A stretch of DNA of 64,000 nt from Rhodeus uyekii. Its lineage: Eukaryota > Chordata > Actinopteri > Cypriniformes > Acheilognathidae. The stretch spans positions 810,501-874,500 of the forward strand of contig JAWRVZ010000016.1 in assembly GCA_037043235.1 (NCBI GenBank). The letters run 5' to 3'. A program made the position numbers and the translations under genes. The notes under the pieces are model-generated. The model worked only from the letters and a program-made list of their open reading frames with translations. It was not told the DNA's origin and did not search any database. Numbering within the stretch: position 1 is the first letter of the stretch; the number at the start of each line of letters is the position of its first letter. This document shows, in pieces, positions 50,001 through 59,797 of the stretch.

Positions 50001-50884
50001 CTCGGGAGCGACGTGTCTGTGAGCAGATGCTCAGGACTATGGGTCTGGCTTCTGTACTGACTCATTAACTAGTCACCATGTTTACCCATTATTTCTCTGT
50101 GCCTTCTGCACTGATGAACACTCAGAGTAATTGAGCTCATTGGCTGTCTGGCGAACATTTAAAAGTGTTGCATATGGCTGTTTCCCAATGCTCAGTGGAA
50201 GAACTGTGAGAAATGGTGTAAGTTAATTCCTCCCTATAAAAATGTGGGGCTAAAGCTCACCAGTATAATTTAATGAACTTTGGGACACTTTCTTAATATC
50301 ATAAAACTGTTAGTCCAATTGCCAAGCAACACACAGACTCTGTGGTTGAATAAATGGGAATGAATCTCTTTTTAGGGCATGACTTTGGATTGCGTGGAGA
50401 TCTCTTTGGCACGTGTGTTTGAGAGCGGCCAGGCCTACGTTGCTCTGTCACGGGCTCGGAGTCTGGAAGGTCTGCGTGTGATGGACTTTGATCCTCGAGT
50501 GGTGAAGGCCAACCAGGACGTGCTGCTCTTCTATAAGAGACTGAGAAAAGAGAGGCTCCTCCTGCAGGTCAGTCCACTTTAGACAATCACTCTGTTCCTC
50601 CGACAAATACCCTTTTCTGTATTCTACCAGAGCTAGGCAATTTAAGAGATTGAATCTAAATGATCTTTGATTGTCTTATAAAAGCCCCCAGGAAGCTCAT
50701 TTACTGGATGATTTTACATTAGATGTCAATCATTTCAGAAGTCAAATTGTCCAATTTCAACAAGGTTAAAATATATTTAGTTTATCACAAGTCTCTTATT
50801 CTCTCTTTTTTTTTTCTTTTCTTCCCACAGTCCTCAATGAATGACTTTGTTGGACAGGGCAATAAGGAGAATTACCGTTGGTGA
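44016..50884 (+). CDS. pif1: PIF1 5'-3' DNA helicase
   Basis: ATP-dependent 5'-3' helicase that unwinds G-quadruplexes and forked DNA and acts at telomeres and in mitochondria (family knowledge). I place 12 coding exons: 44016-44576, 45593-45722, 45791-45916, 46192-46345, 46697-46811, 48108-48214, 48466-48605, 48874-48980, 49063-49150, 49688-49833, 50376-50567 and 50831-50884. All have GT-AG ends with phase kept, giving 639 aa, about the size of human PIF1. The N-terminal domain (1-187) is vertebrate-like. Walker A GSAGTGKS is at 228-235, DEISMVEAE (Walker B) starts at 306, and GDFLQLPP is at 342-349. The PIF1 signature region follows in exon 6. SIHKSQGMTLD is at 553-563 and ALSRARSLEGLRV is near the C-terminus. 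The exon 7 donor is the weak GTTGGT. No broken motif is seen. Confidence 0.93.
44986..45535. mobile_element. MITE in pif1 intron (ACCNTATTTTCCC ends)
   Basis: The left end ACCTTATTTTCCCACATATAAC is mirrored at the right end by an inverted ACCGTATTTTCCCGCATATAAC (one or two differences). The length is 550 bp with a GGGTTATA-rich interior and no transposase. It lies wholly in the first coding intron of pif1. Confidence 0.8.
46868..47976. repeat. MITE-type ends in pif1 intron
   Basis: The left end AAAGGATAGTTAACCCAAAA and the right end AATTATCTATCCCTTTAA are inverted ends of the family also at 2022 and 22192. At about 1.1 kb the span is longer than those copies. Either another insertion sits inside or the two ends come from separate copies. 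No protein is seen. Confidence 0.5.
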
Positions 50885-51066
50885 GGAGGTGACGGGAAGC
50901 TCTTGATTTTATATATGCACTATGTGCGTGGATGCATCAGGAACATGAATTCATTTGAGTTATCTAGTGTTTTTCTTATTGTATAAATTATGCTGCTTTT
51001 CAGCTGAATATTTATTTTTAGAATTATTGCCTGAACCCTGTTTTATTTTGACCATGTTTTTCTTTT

Positions 51067-51072
51067 AATAAA
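51067..51072 (+). terminator. pif1 poly(A) signal
   Basis: AATAAA lies 183 bp after the pif1 stop, preceded by a T-rich 3' UTR and followed by a GT-rich stretch. It is the first canonical signal after the stop. Confidence 0.65.
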
Positions 51073-51084
51073 AGTATGGTTTTA

Positions 51085-52285
51085 TACATATGAAAGTCTC
51101 ATGTTTCCATCAGAGCACATTTTTATCAGCGCCTAAGTTGGTGTTCTCTTGTGGCAATGATTTTTGTTTTTATTTGGTAATGTTACTTGAATATTCTTGC
51201 TCCTTGAGGTTTGCTGTAGTGGCTAATGTCCTTTAATGGTTTACAATAAAGGGGAAAAAATAAGAATCTTTTTCTAAGGGAAATTAACATAAGGCGTTTT
51301 TCCATTTACAGGCTCATCTTCATTTGTAGTCCCTGACAGGTTGCTGGTAAATAACTAAAAGCATCAATAATCATTAGAAACACATTCTAGTAAATGTGGC
51401 CAGAGCATATTAACATGGACTCGGTTGCTTTAAACATGAGACAAGAACAAGCCGCTATAGCCAATTATGAAGACATGTTTGATTATCCAATAACCACTGT
51501 CTTGTAGATGCAAGAAATGAAACTCTGGGTATGTGCTGCTCTATTAGAAAAGGCTGAATGCCCAAAAGCACTACTACTTTGGTATTATACAATCCCATCC
51601 TGTAGATGAGTCAAGATTTTGCTAAATTCAAATGGAGGTGGAGCCATATCAAGCAAAATTGTATGTTCAAATAAAAAATCTGCAAACTGAATCATACCTT
51701 CCCAGTTTGAAACCCAAAGTGCATCAGATGTATTGAGAATTACCGTATGTAATATCTGTTCAGAATTAGTATTTTATTATTTTAGATACTGCTGGAATGA
51801 TGGTAATTGGTCTATAATAACCATGTGATCACCTGTTTTGAACACTGATGTAATTATTGTGGTTTTCCCAGCACTTGGAAGCACTCAATTTACAGACTTA
51901 TTAAAAAAAATTAAATGGTAGGAACCAGTGCCTCTTTACAGGTTTAAAAAGAGAAACTGTATCCATCCCATATCCTTTGCACTTAAACAGTTAAAATAAT
52001 ATAGTACTTTAGAATGGGTCACTTCTCCAACAGTACTACATTAGATTTATGGGTGTAACTAAATGATTTAAAACAGCTTTCTCGATCTATAAAATATTTA
52101 TGAAATCTTAAATGAATCATTGTTTATATAGTGGAAAATATTTTTATGTATATTAAGTTTTACAGTTTTTTTTAATTCTGTCATATTTCCTTATTTCTAA
52201 TAGCCTTAAAATATTTCTTCTTTAAGCTTTTGTGCAGTCTTATTTCTTAATGTGGTAAATAAATGCAAGAAATAGCTTTTTTTTT
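51085..52285 (-). other. Intergenic with possible LINE RT relic
   Basis: At about 51640-51960, minus-strand text reads like a worn LINE reverse transcriptase: SVFKTGDHM and then DQLPSFQQYLK, at the place of the usual VFKKGD...NYRPIS block. It is too decayed for a family call. The rest is AT-rich. Confidence 0.35.
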
Positions 52286-52433
52286 TGTAACTAAATCAGT
52301 AGAGTGTTGGCGCTTACAACGCCAAAGTCTTGGGTTCGATTCCAAGGGAAAGCAAGACCTGATTCAATGTGTATCTTGAATGCAATGCAAGTCACTTTGG
52401 ATAAAAGCGTCTGCCAAATGCGTAAATGTAAAC
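52286..52433 (+). mobile_element. tRNA-derived SINE, plus strand
   Basis: The head has RNA polymerase III boxes: A-box-like AACTAAATCAGTAGAGTG and B-box GGTTCGATTCC. A body (CAATGTGTATCTTGAATGCAATG) follows, and the tail GGATAAAAGCGTCTGCCAAATG plus GTAAATGTAAA is shared with L2-clade LINEs. The head is not a functional tRNA because its stems are degraded. It is the same family as at 59657-59797. Confidence 0.85.
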
Positions 52434-53089
52434 ACCTTTCATTTTCCATCTTAGACCTGAGAGAGAACTCGTACATGAAGACTTATTTTTAATCTCCTTA
52501 AGATCTGTATAAAAGCAGATGAAAATGAGTTTAAGCGAGATGCTTGGTCAAGCTTCTATGGAAAACCTGAGGCTTTATTTTCATAGCAAATTATTTGATA
52601 AACTACAGTACTCATCCTTGAAAAATATATACAAGTAATATCCAGGGGTTAGATAAAATGAAGCATCCTACATTCATGGGCTGTTCTTTTATTTGTAACA
52701 AAATTCAAACACTATCTCTCCTTTTATCAAAAAGCCAAAGTTATATTAATTAATAGATTTTAACAGTAGAAACTAGCCAAAAAAAATGCAGTGTCTACTG
52801 CCACCCAGTGGGACTGTGTGTAACTGCAAATCGATCTAGAATAATGGTACATAGTTTTGATGTTACTACTCACTCCTGCAAGAAGTTGCGTTAGTCACAA
52901 GCGTAAACTAAAGAACCACCTAATATGTAAATGTAATGCTTGTGCATGAAGTCTACACACAATTATTCACATACAACCCAAGTACAAGTTGAGACTTTAT
53001 GCTGAGTTTATGCTTGTTCTGTCCATTTAAATGCACATCTGCAGCTGAGATCCTCCACTGGAATGAAAGGACAGTGTTTCTGAAGGGCA

Positions 53090-55642
53090 TCATTTAACTG
53101 AACGGAAGAGCTTTTGTGCAACCTGGAAGACAAGGATAATATTACAGTAATATTTTTAAGAACACTGCTTGGAAAACTGACACTGAGCGTGACTTACGCA
53201 GTGGTCCCGTGCATGTAGAAAGTCAAACAGCTCCTCTGTGCATTCCTCTTCAGTGTGTGACCGTGAGCCAACTCGAGTTTCACAAGCTTCTAGTCTTTCT
53301 TTTGCGTGCATGCAATGTTCTGTCTGCTCACATTTCTGTCTTATTGTTTCGAGGGGATCCTGCAGGGGGCCAGACACTCTCCTTCAGAAATGGTTTAGTC
53401 TTAAAGAAAAACTTAAACCCATTTATATATAGTATGTGTACATATAAAAACAAATTTTCTTCTTTTTTCTTTTCTTTTATACACCGTGGTGTGAAAAAGA
53501 ATTTGCCCCATTCCTGATTTCTTTTTTTTGCACATTTGTCACAGTTAAATGTTTTAGATAATCAAACAAATTTAAATATTAGTAAAAAGATAAAAAGTAA
53601 ACACAAAATGCTGATTTTAAATTAAGGTTGTAATTATTAAGGGAAAAGCAACAATCAAGCGTTTGCAATAACCTGCAGTGAGTCTTTTAAAGCTGTGGAG
53701 GAATTTTGACCTATCAACTTTACAGAGCATGAACTGTCATGCCACAGCATCTCAATGGGATTCAGGTCAGGACTTTGACTAGGCCACTTCAAAGTCTTCA
53801 TTTTTTTTTCCTTCATCCATTCAGGGGTACTTGCTGGTGTGTTTTGGATCATTGTTCTGCTGCAGAACCAAAGTTTACTTCAGCTAAACAATCGGGAGGA
53901 GGACGTGCACCTTGACACAGCCACAACACTGCCCTGAAGTGTCTGCAGAGACCGTGACTCTAATAGACCATCCCATGTGAAGATCATGAATCTCAGTCCG
54001 AACCGGTTTTAATATTTTGACCTAAAATGTTGTCAAATTAACAATCATGCACTGTTTGTCTGTTGGCCAGAGGAGAACTGGTCCCCCGACTGAGCCTGGT
54101 TTCTCCAAAGGTTTTTTGCCAAAAAAAAAATTCACCTCTGGCTTGCTTAGTTGGGGAAACTTAACATTCTTCAATATTATTTATTGGCTCTTCTAGAGCT
54201 GCTGTATATTCAAAACAAACTTTGTTTTTATTGTTTTCCTGTGACCACTGTAAAGCTGCTTTGAAACGATCTCTATTGCAAAAAGCATTCTATAAGTAAA
54301 GGTGACTTGATTTCACAAACAGAAGCCTGGATATTATCCTTCAGGATTTGTTAGACAGCAGAATTCATGGTTTTATTTATCTAAGCAAGTCTTCCAGCTC
54401 CTGAAGCAGCAAAACAGCTCCAGACCATCACACTACCACCACCATACTTTACTGTTGGTATGATGTTCTTTTTCTGAAATGCGGTGTTATGTTTACACCA
54501 GATGTAATGGGACACACAGCTTCCCAAAAGTCTTGGGGATCATAAAGGTGTTTTCTGCCAAAAATGAGACAAACCTTAATTTTCTTTTTGCTGAGTAATG
54601 GTTTTCGTCTTTCGCCCAGTCTCTCTCTTACAATGGAGTCATGAACACTAACCTTAAGTGAGGCAAGTGAAGCCTGCAGTTCTTTGGATGATGTTGTTGT
54701 GGGGTCTTTTGTAAACTCTTGGATGAGTTGCCGCTGCGCTCTTGGGGTAATTTTGGTCAGCCGGCCACTCCTGGGAAAGTTCACTACAGTACCATATTTT
54801 CGGCAGGTCCTATTTAAGTGATTTCTTGATTGAGAACAAGTGTGGCAGTAATCAGGACTGGGTGTGGATAGAGAAATTGAACTCCGGTTTAAACAGGTGG
54901 GGCAAACACTTTTTCACACAGGGCCATGTAGTTTTGGATTTTGTTTTCCTTTAATAATAACAACTGTCATTTAAAAAACTGCATTTTGTGTTTACTTGTG
55001 TTATCATGAACTAATACTTAAATTAGTTTGATGATCTGAAACATTTAAGAGCAACAAACAAGGAGGTGATATACCGTATATGTATACATATACACACTTT
55101 TAACTTACTAAGATGGAGAGGAATTTACTAATTATGAGATTTATTTATTACTTTAGTAACATACCACCATCTCTTCTTCCTCTTCCTCCTCATCAGCACC
55201 ATCTTCTCCTGCATCTTCCTCCTCGATTGGTGTTTGTTCCTTTGTAAATAAAATGAGATAAGAACCACACAAATTTAGTATTTTGATAGTAAATAAAAAA
55301 TTTTATGGATGCACCTAAGTGCAATTTTTTTTAGGACCTAAGTGATGCAAGTTAGTGTTGTTTTAATAGTCATTTATATGCATTTGCAACACAGCATAAA
55401 TTAAATACATTAAAGTACTGTTTTAAATGTGTATAGGCCAGGCTTAAAAAATAAATAATAATAATAAAGTGTATGTCAGGTCTGTCCAGGACAACATGTT
55501 ATAATCGACTTACTTGTAATAGTTCAAGTTGCTAAATTTCACAAAGGCACTTTAAAGTACAGCAAGAAAACTCTGCAATCTGTAGCCGTACCTCCACCTC
55601 GTCAGGCTTTCCATATTGGATCGCTTCCCTTTCAAACACCAT
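53090..55642 (-). CDS. uqcrh: Cytochrome bc1 complex hinge protein
   Basis: Acidic subunit of respiratory complex III that bridges cytochrome c1 and cytochrome c in the mitochondrial intermembrane space (family knowledge). The four exons are 55642-55592, 55239-55165, 53359-53198 and 53122-53090, all GT-AG and phase 0, giving 106 aa. The start MVFEREAIQYGKPDEVE leads into an acidic stretch ending in seven Glu. The conserved domain then contains the cysteine pattern KCEQTEHC...EAC...EEC...DHC, which forms two disulfides, with SRSHTEEECTEELFDFLHARDHC nearly as in human. It ends VAQKLFRSVK. It is longer than the 91-aa human protein because of the N-terminus. It runs head to head with nsun4 and has a Tc1 copy in intron 2. 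Confidence 0.92.
53481..55062 (-). mobile_element. Tc1-like transposon in uqcrh intron 2
   Basis: The left end ACCGTGGTGTGAAAAAGAAT resembles the known Tc1 terminus, with an inner repeat (GGGGCAAACACTTTTTCACAC) near 54900. Minus-strand transposase pieces are NFPRSGRLTKITPRAQRQLI and TTSSKELQASLASLKVSVHDS (54449-54784), plus WPSQSPDLNPIEMLWHD (about 53740-53790) from the DDE C-terminus. The helix-turn-helix part is partly deleted, a 425-bp insert splits it, and the outer right end is missing. It fills about 88% of the intron. Confidence 0.85.
53886..54310 (+). mobile_element. Retroposon-like insert within the Tc1 copy
   Basis: It starts abruptly after CTTCAGCT of the Tc1 sequence and ends with TAAAGCTGCTTTGAAACGAT and AAGTAAAGGTGACTTGATT. 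That is a common fish retroposon 3' end, followed directly by resumed Tc1 text. An interior GGCCAGAGGAGAACTGGTC is also common to this family. It has no ORF. It is probably a 5'-truncated LINE-type insertion, but the family is inferred. Confidence 0.6.
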
Positions 55643-56031
55643 GCTTGTGTGCTGTAATATCACAGTTAGACACGGTAAAGGAGCAACCTGCGGCTGAACG
55701 TGAAGAATGTGCTGTGAGGATGAGAGAGTTTATGAATTCTACTATGAGCAAGGCATGCCTTATGAATATTAATTAGGAACGTTATTGGATGTTACACTCA
55801 GTCACGCCTTCGCAATAGTAGGGGATCACGAAGGAAATTTCTAGAAAGTTCTAATGTTCTAAGCATTTTATCCACTATATCGTAGGTTAATATATTGCTG
55901 AATGAATCTTTTAAAAAACGTATTTTGTTTTATATACTCACAAGTATTCACTTGTATGCGCGAATATTATGAAAGCAAGAGTAGGAACCAATGAGGACGA
56001 AAGCGACGGACGCTTTTGAAGATACACAAAC
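55643..56031. promoter_or_regulatory. Divergent uqcrh-nsun4 promoter with HSE
   Basis: These 389 bp lie between two start codons in opposite directions. GAAATTTCTAGAAAGTTC at 55834-55851 is four consecutive inverted nGAAn units with perfect spacing, a full heat-shock element. A CCAAT box lies at 55988-55992 near nsun4. No TATA box is seen for either gene. Both products work in mitochondria, so joint control by HSF1 is plausible. Use in vivo is inferred. Confidence 0.6.
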
Positions 56032-58461
56032 ATGGCCGCGCACATATGCTCGAGATTTTGTATAAGTAAATTCAAAGACTCAATTACATTTATTCAGCGA
56101 CGGTATCGAGTTAAAACTAAATGGGTAAGTAGTGAGTTTTCAGTCTTTTTCGAAATGAAAACAATGTGGTAAACGCATATATTAAGACGTTCTTGCCGTC
56201 TTCTCTATTCCATCAGGCAGCAACAAGACCCAAGTTTCCTGCCACTGAACTTGCTCTGCACAATTTTGACACCGCATACAGTGTGCAGTTAGGGGACCTG
56301 TGGCCCTCTGTTCGAGTTGCAATGCTGTGTGAACAAAAGTACGGCGCACTGATAAACAGTTTCTCTTCAGAAGCTAGTGTAATCACAGATTTAGAAGCTC
56401 AAGGATGTAGAGACTTCATGAATTTCAGAAATGAGGTTCAACAAGGTGCACAGGACTCCACATCCACACACAGAGAGCCAACAGAGCTGGAACCTGCTGC
56501 TCTTCAACACGGCATGAGTCCTGATATCAAATGTCTTGTTTTCCCACAAGGAGACACATCTAGATTTAAGCCTGCAAGGTATGAATAACTAAAGTTTACT
56601 CTGTCTTATCCTAAGTTGTGCTTAATCTAAGACTTATTTACTTAGACCTGACAGCAGTGGTATTTTGGGATATTACCTTCTGGATGCTGCTTCGGTGCTC
56701 CCTGTACTAGCGCTGGACGTCCGTCCGGGACACAGAGTGCTGGATCTGTGTGCGGCTCCTGGAGGAAAGACTCTCGCTATCCTGCAGGCACATTCAGTCG
56801 GTATGTGAATCGTAATGTTGTCAACTTTCTAATGGAAGCGATGCAGATCTTCATATGATTTGATTTGATTATATTTTATTTTGTTTCAGAGTATCTATGG
56901 GCGAATGACTCATCAGTTTCCCGCACAGCACGATTACGCAGGACTCTTCAGAGCTACGTGCCTAAAGAGTTACTGGATGAAAACAAAATCTACGTCACGT
57001 CCACCGACGGTCGGGAGTTAGGCCTGACGGAGGAGAAAAGCTTTGACAGAGTTGGTATTAGGCAAAATGTCTGGAGAAGAAGCACATGTGTTATGAATTA
57101 AAAGGAGAATGCCATGTTGTACTATAAAAAAATTACGATATGATTTGATGAAAAATGACATTTGCAAAAGCACTTGTAAACAAATGCAGATCAAATTGCT
57201 CACGGTTTACTTAACCAAAATAATGAATATGTGAAAACTATTTATTATACAACTGTAGATGTATAGATGTCTTATGATGCTGTATATTGTACTATAGGTT
57301 GCATTTTAATCAAAAAGGGATGTGTTAGAGATGCAGCCAAATCTATGATAGTAAAAAAAAAATAATGATCTTGTTTTTTCAAGAATGCATTAAGTTGATC
57401 AAATGTGACTAAAGACATTTATAATGTTACAATGTTTCAAATAATTTCTGTTCTTTTGAACTTCTACCCTTAAAAAGAATTCATAGTGTCCTGGTTTCCA
57501 CAAAAATATTAAGCAGCACATCTGTTTTCAATGTTGATTATAGTGAGAAATGTTTCTTGAGCCCAATATTAGAATTTTTAAAAATAATGATGCTGAAAAT
57601 TCACATTTTAAAACCCCAAATCACATAAATATCGTCTTGATGAGACTTCTTTTCTAAACATAGCCTTGCCCGTCTCAAGCTCTTAGAACACTGTTGTACT
57701 TTAAAAGCAACCTATATTTCTGCAGCTGTGACTTGCATTGTGTTCTCTTGATTGCTGCACTGTCCTGTTCTTGTATGTCATGTGTGATGTCACTAAAAAT
57801 GTTAAAATCGCTAACATCTCCTTCCTAAACCCTTTGTTGTGTTCTGATTAAAGCATGCATCTCTGCCCGGCAACAGCACAAATACAACTGTACACATAAC
57901 AATAAGCATTGTGCCATTACCTTTCATTCATCTTCCATCTTCTCACAGGTGCTTGTAGATGTGCCCTGCACCACAGACAGACACTCTGCAATGGTGGAGG
58001 AGAACAATATATTTAAGAGGTCCAGGACCAAAGAGAGACAAAAGCTTCCGCTCTTGCAAACACAGCTTCTTGTGTAAGTTTTTTCTTTTGTAAATACGAA
58101 AAAATGAATATTTGAAGGTAATAAATGTGGATGCTGCATATAGATGGACTGCATAATTAATCCCACATTTCTTTCTCCGTCTAGGGCTGGGATCCTGGCA
58201 GCTCGTAAAGGTGGACACATAGTGTACTCTACATGTTCCCTGTCCCAGCTGCAGAATGAGTGTGTGGTGCAGCAGGCCATAAGTCTCGCTCAGGAAGAGC
58301 TGGGAGTCACAGTGCAGGTTCGGGACCTCAGATGGGTCGCTCAACACTTTTCTGACACTTTCCACTTTTCGCCACACTTAAGTGTCGGGGAGCTGGTTTT
58401 GCCGCATCTTTGTGCCAATTTTGGACCTATTTATATGTGTAAATTACAACGAATAAATTAG
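56032..58461 (+). CDS. nsun4: Mitochondrial rRNA m5C methyltransferase NSUN4
   Basis: SAM-dependent enzyme that methylates a cytosine in the small mitochondrial rRNA and, with MTERF4, helps assemble the mitoribosome (family knowledge). The six coding exons are 56032-56124, 56217-56578, 56646-56800, 56890-57050, 57949-58073 and 58185-58461, in phase, giving 390 aa (human about 384). The first ~30 residues are basic and poor in acids, as in a mitochondrial presequence. KFPATELALHNFDTAYSVQ begins the NSUN4 core. The SAM-binding DLCAAPGGKT is at 185-194. DVPCTTDRHS (C264, motif IV) and YSTCSLSQLQNE (C316, motif VI nucleophile) are both intact. It ends GPIYMCKLQRIN. The exon 4 donor is GTTGGT, the same weak form used in pif1. 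The start at 56032 gives the presequence and sits just after the divergent promoter. Confidence 0.93.
57340..57620 (+). repeat. Interspersed repeat in nsun4 intron 4
   Basis: It shares AATGCATTAAGTTGATCAAA, GTGACTAAAGACATTTATAA, TGGTTTCCACAAAAATATTA and AATAATGATGCTGAAAATTC with the copy at 61880-62195, in the same order. It is a non-coding DNA element inside the longest nsun4 intron. Confidence 0.7.
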
Positions 58462-58693
58462 CAGGACATTCAGATATTGTCTCAAAGGACATTTTTGCTG
58501 CAATATTGCCTTGTAGTAACCAGACATGGAACTTTCTCTAAAATATGTTGCTTTTTGTAAAGAAGATGGTGAGAATCTTCTTTTGTTATTTGATTATCAA
58601 GTTAAATCTGACATGGACACATGTTTTGTTTTTCCCTTTTCTTTTTGGAATGTTTAGTTCTTCTTAATTTATTAAAACAAATTAAGTTGTATA

Positions 58694-58699
58694 AATAAA
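58694..58699 (+). terminator. Likely nsun4 poly(A) signal
   Basis: AATAAA about 233 bp after the stop. Another AATAAA overlaps the last codons (58452-58457) and would not leave room for normal use, so the downstream one is preferred. Confidence 0.45.
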
Positions 58700-59656
58700 T
58701 TGCAGGAATGCATCTATACAATGTAAAGTTGAATATTTATGTGTAGTATTATAATATTAACATATTCATGTTCTAATGTGTAGAACATTGAGAAGCAGAA
58801 GCAATTATTCCAGCTATGATGCCAAGTCATTAAAAACAAATGACTGAAGTCAAGAATAGAGCAATTGTGTTAAAAACGGGATCCTGTTCATTGTTATTCA
58901 CATGTTCCCAGGTTTGGCCAATAGGGGGCATCGAGGGACCGTTAAACAACTTACAATTAGATGTTTAAAGTAGGCAGGAATGAAACTGTGTCTGCATGAT
59001 TCAAAGAAGAAACTGTACTGTCTCTTTCTGTCATGCAGATGACTGAAACATGCTGGTGTTCATCATTTTGCAATTATCTTAAGTATTATAGTAGAGTAGT
59101 TCATTTGTCAAAAGGTTTCAGAGAAAATCTGTAAATATAAATTTTTGACAGTGTATTGCGTTTTCAGAACATTTAGCATATATATTTTCCAGAAGGTCAT
59201 TCAGAAGAGTTTGATAATAATTGAATGCTTTTCTTGTTGGCTCTTAAGTGTTTTCTTCACTGATTTGTTAAGCAGATGGATAGTTTGTGTGTATAAAGTC
59301 CTTCTAATTTTTATTTTAAGGGAAAGTGAATAATTTAGATGCTGTACCATTTTTTTACATCCCTTTTTCATCTCTGTTGTGGATCCGTCATCACTGTTGC
59401 TCTTAGGTTTTTCATTATTTTTGAATCATTTCAGTTTTCATGAAGTCTTCTTAAAATATATGATGTTGAATGCCTAATTATTCTTTTCTTTACAATAGTT
59501 TCACGTATGAGGACAATACAAAATCTGCTTGAAATGTTGTATCAGCTGTTCACAAACAATTTCAGACTGGAAAATTTTAGTTGATGTGTACGCTATATGC
59601 AGCCATCAATGTCTATATGTAGGCGTTACATCTTTTTTTTTTTACACATTTGAATA
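58700..59656. other. Intergenic, no gene seen
   Basis: AT-rich with no exon. A 28-bp stretch around GTGGATCCGTCATCACTG (about 59380) recurs near 62272. Confidence 0.4.
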
Positions 59657-59797
59657 CATTTTGCAGACGCTTTTATCCAAAGCAAATTACATTGCATTCA
59701 AGATACACATTGAATTAGCTCTTGCTTTCCCTGGGATCGAACCCATGACCTTGGTGTTGTAAACACCAATGCTCTACTGATTGAGCTACAGGAAAGC
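59657..59797 (-). mobile_element. tRNA-derived SINE, minus strand
   Basis: Read on the minus strand: GCTTTCCTGTAGCTCAATCAG (A-box region), GTAGAGCATTGGTGTTTACAAC, B-box GGTTCGATCCC, the body TGTGTATCTTGAATGCAATG, and the tail TGGATAAAAGCGTCTGC. The A and B boxes are well preserved. It is the same family as at 52286. Confidence 0.88.

Noticed and set aside
52286..52360. Apparent tRNA gene
   Set aside because: The acceptor and anticodon stems do not pair and an L2-type tail follows, so it is a SINE head rather than a functional tRNA. The same applies to 59725-59797.
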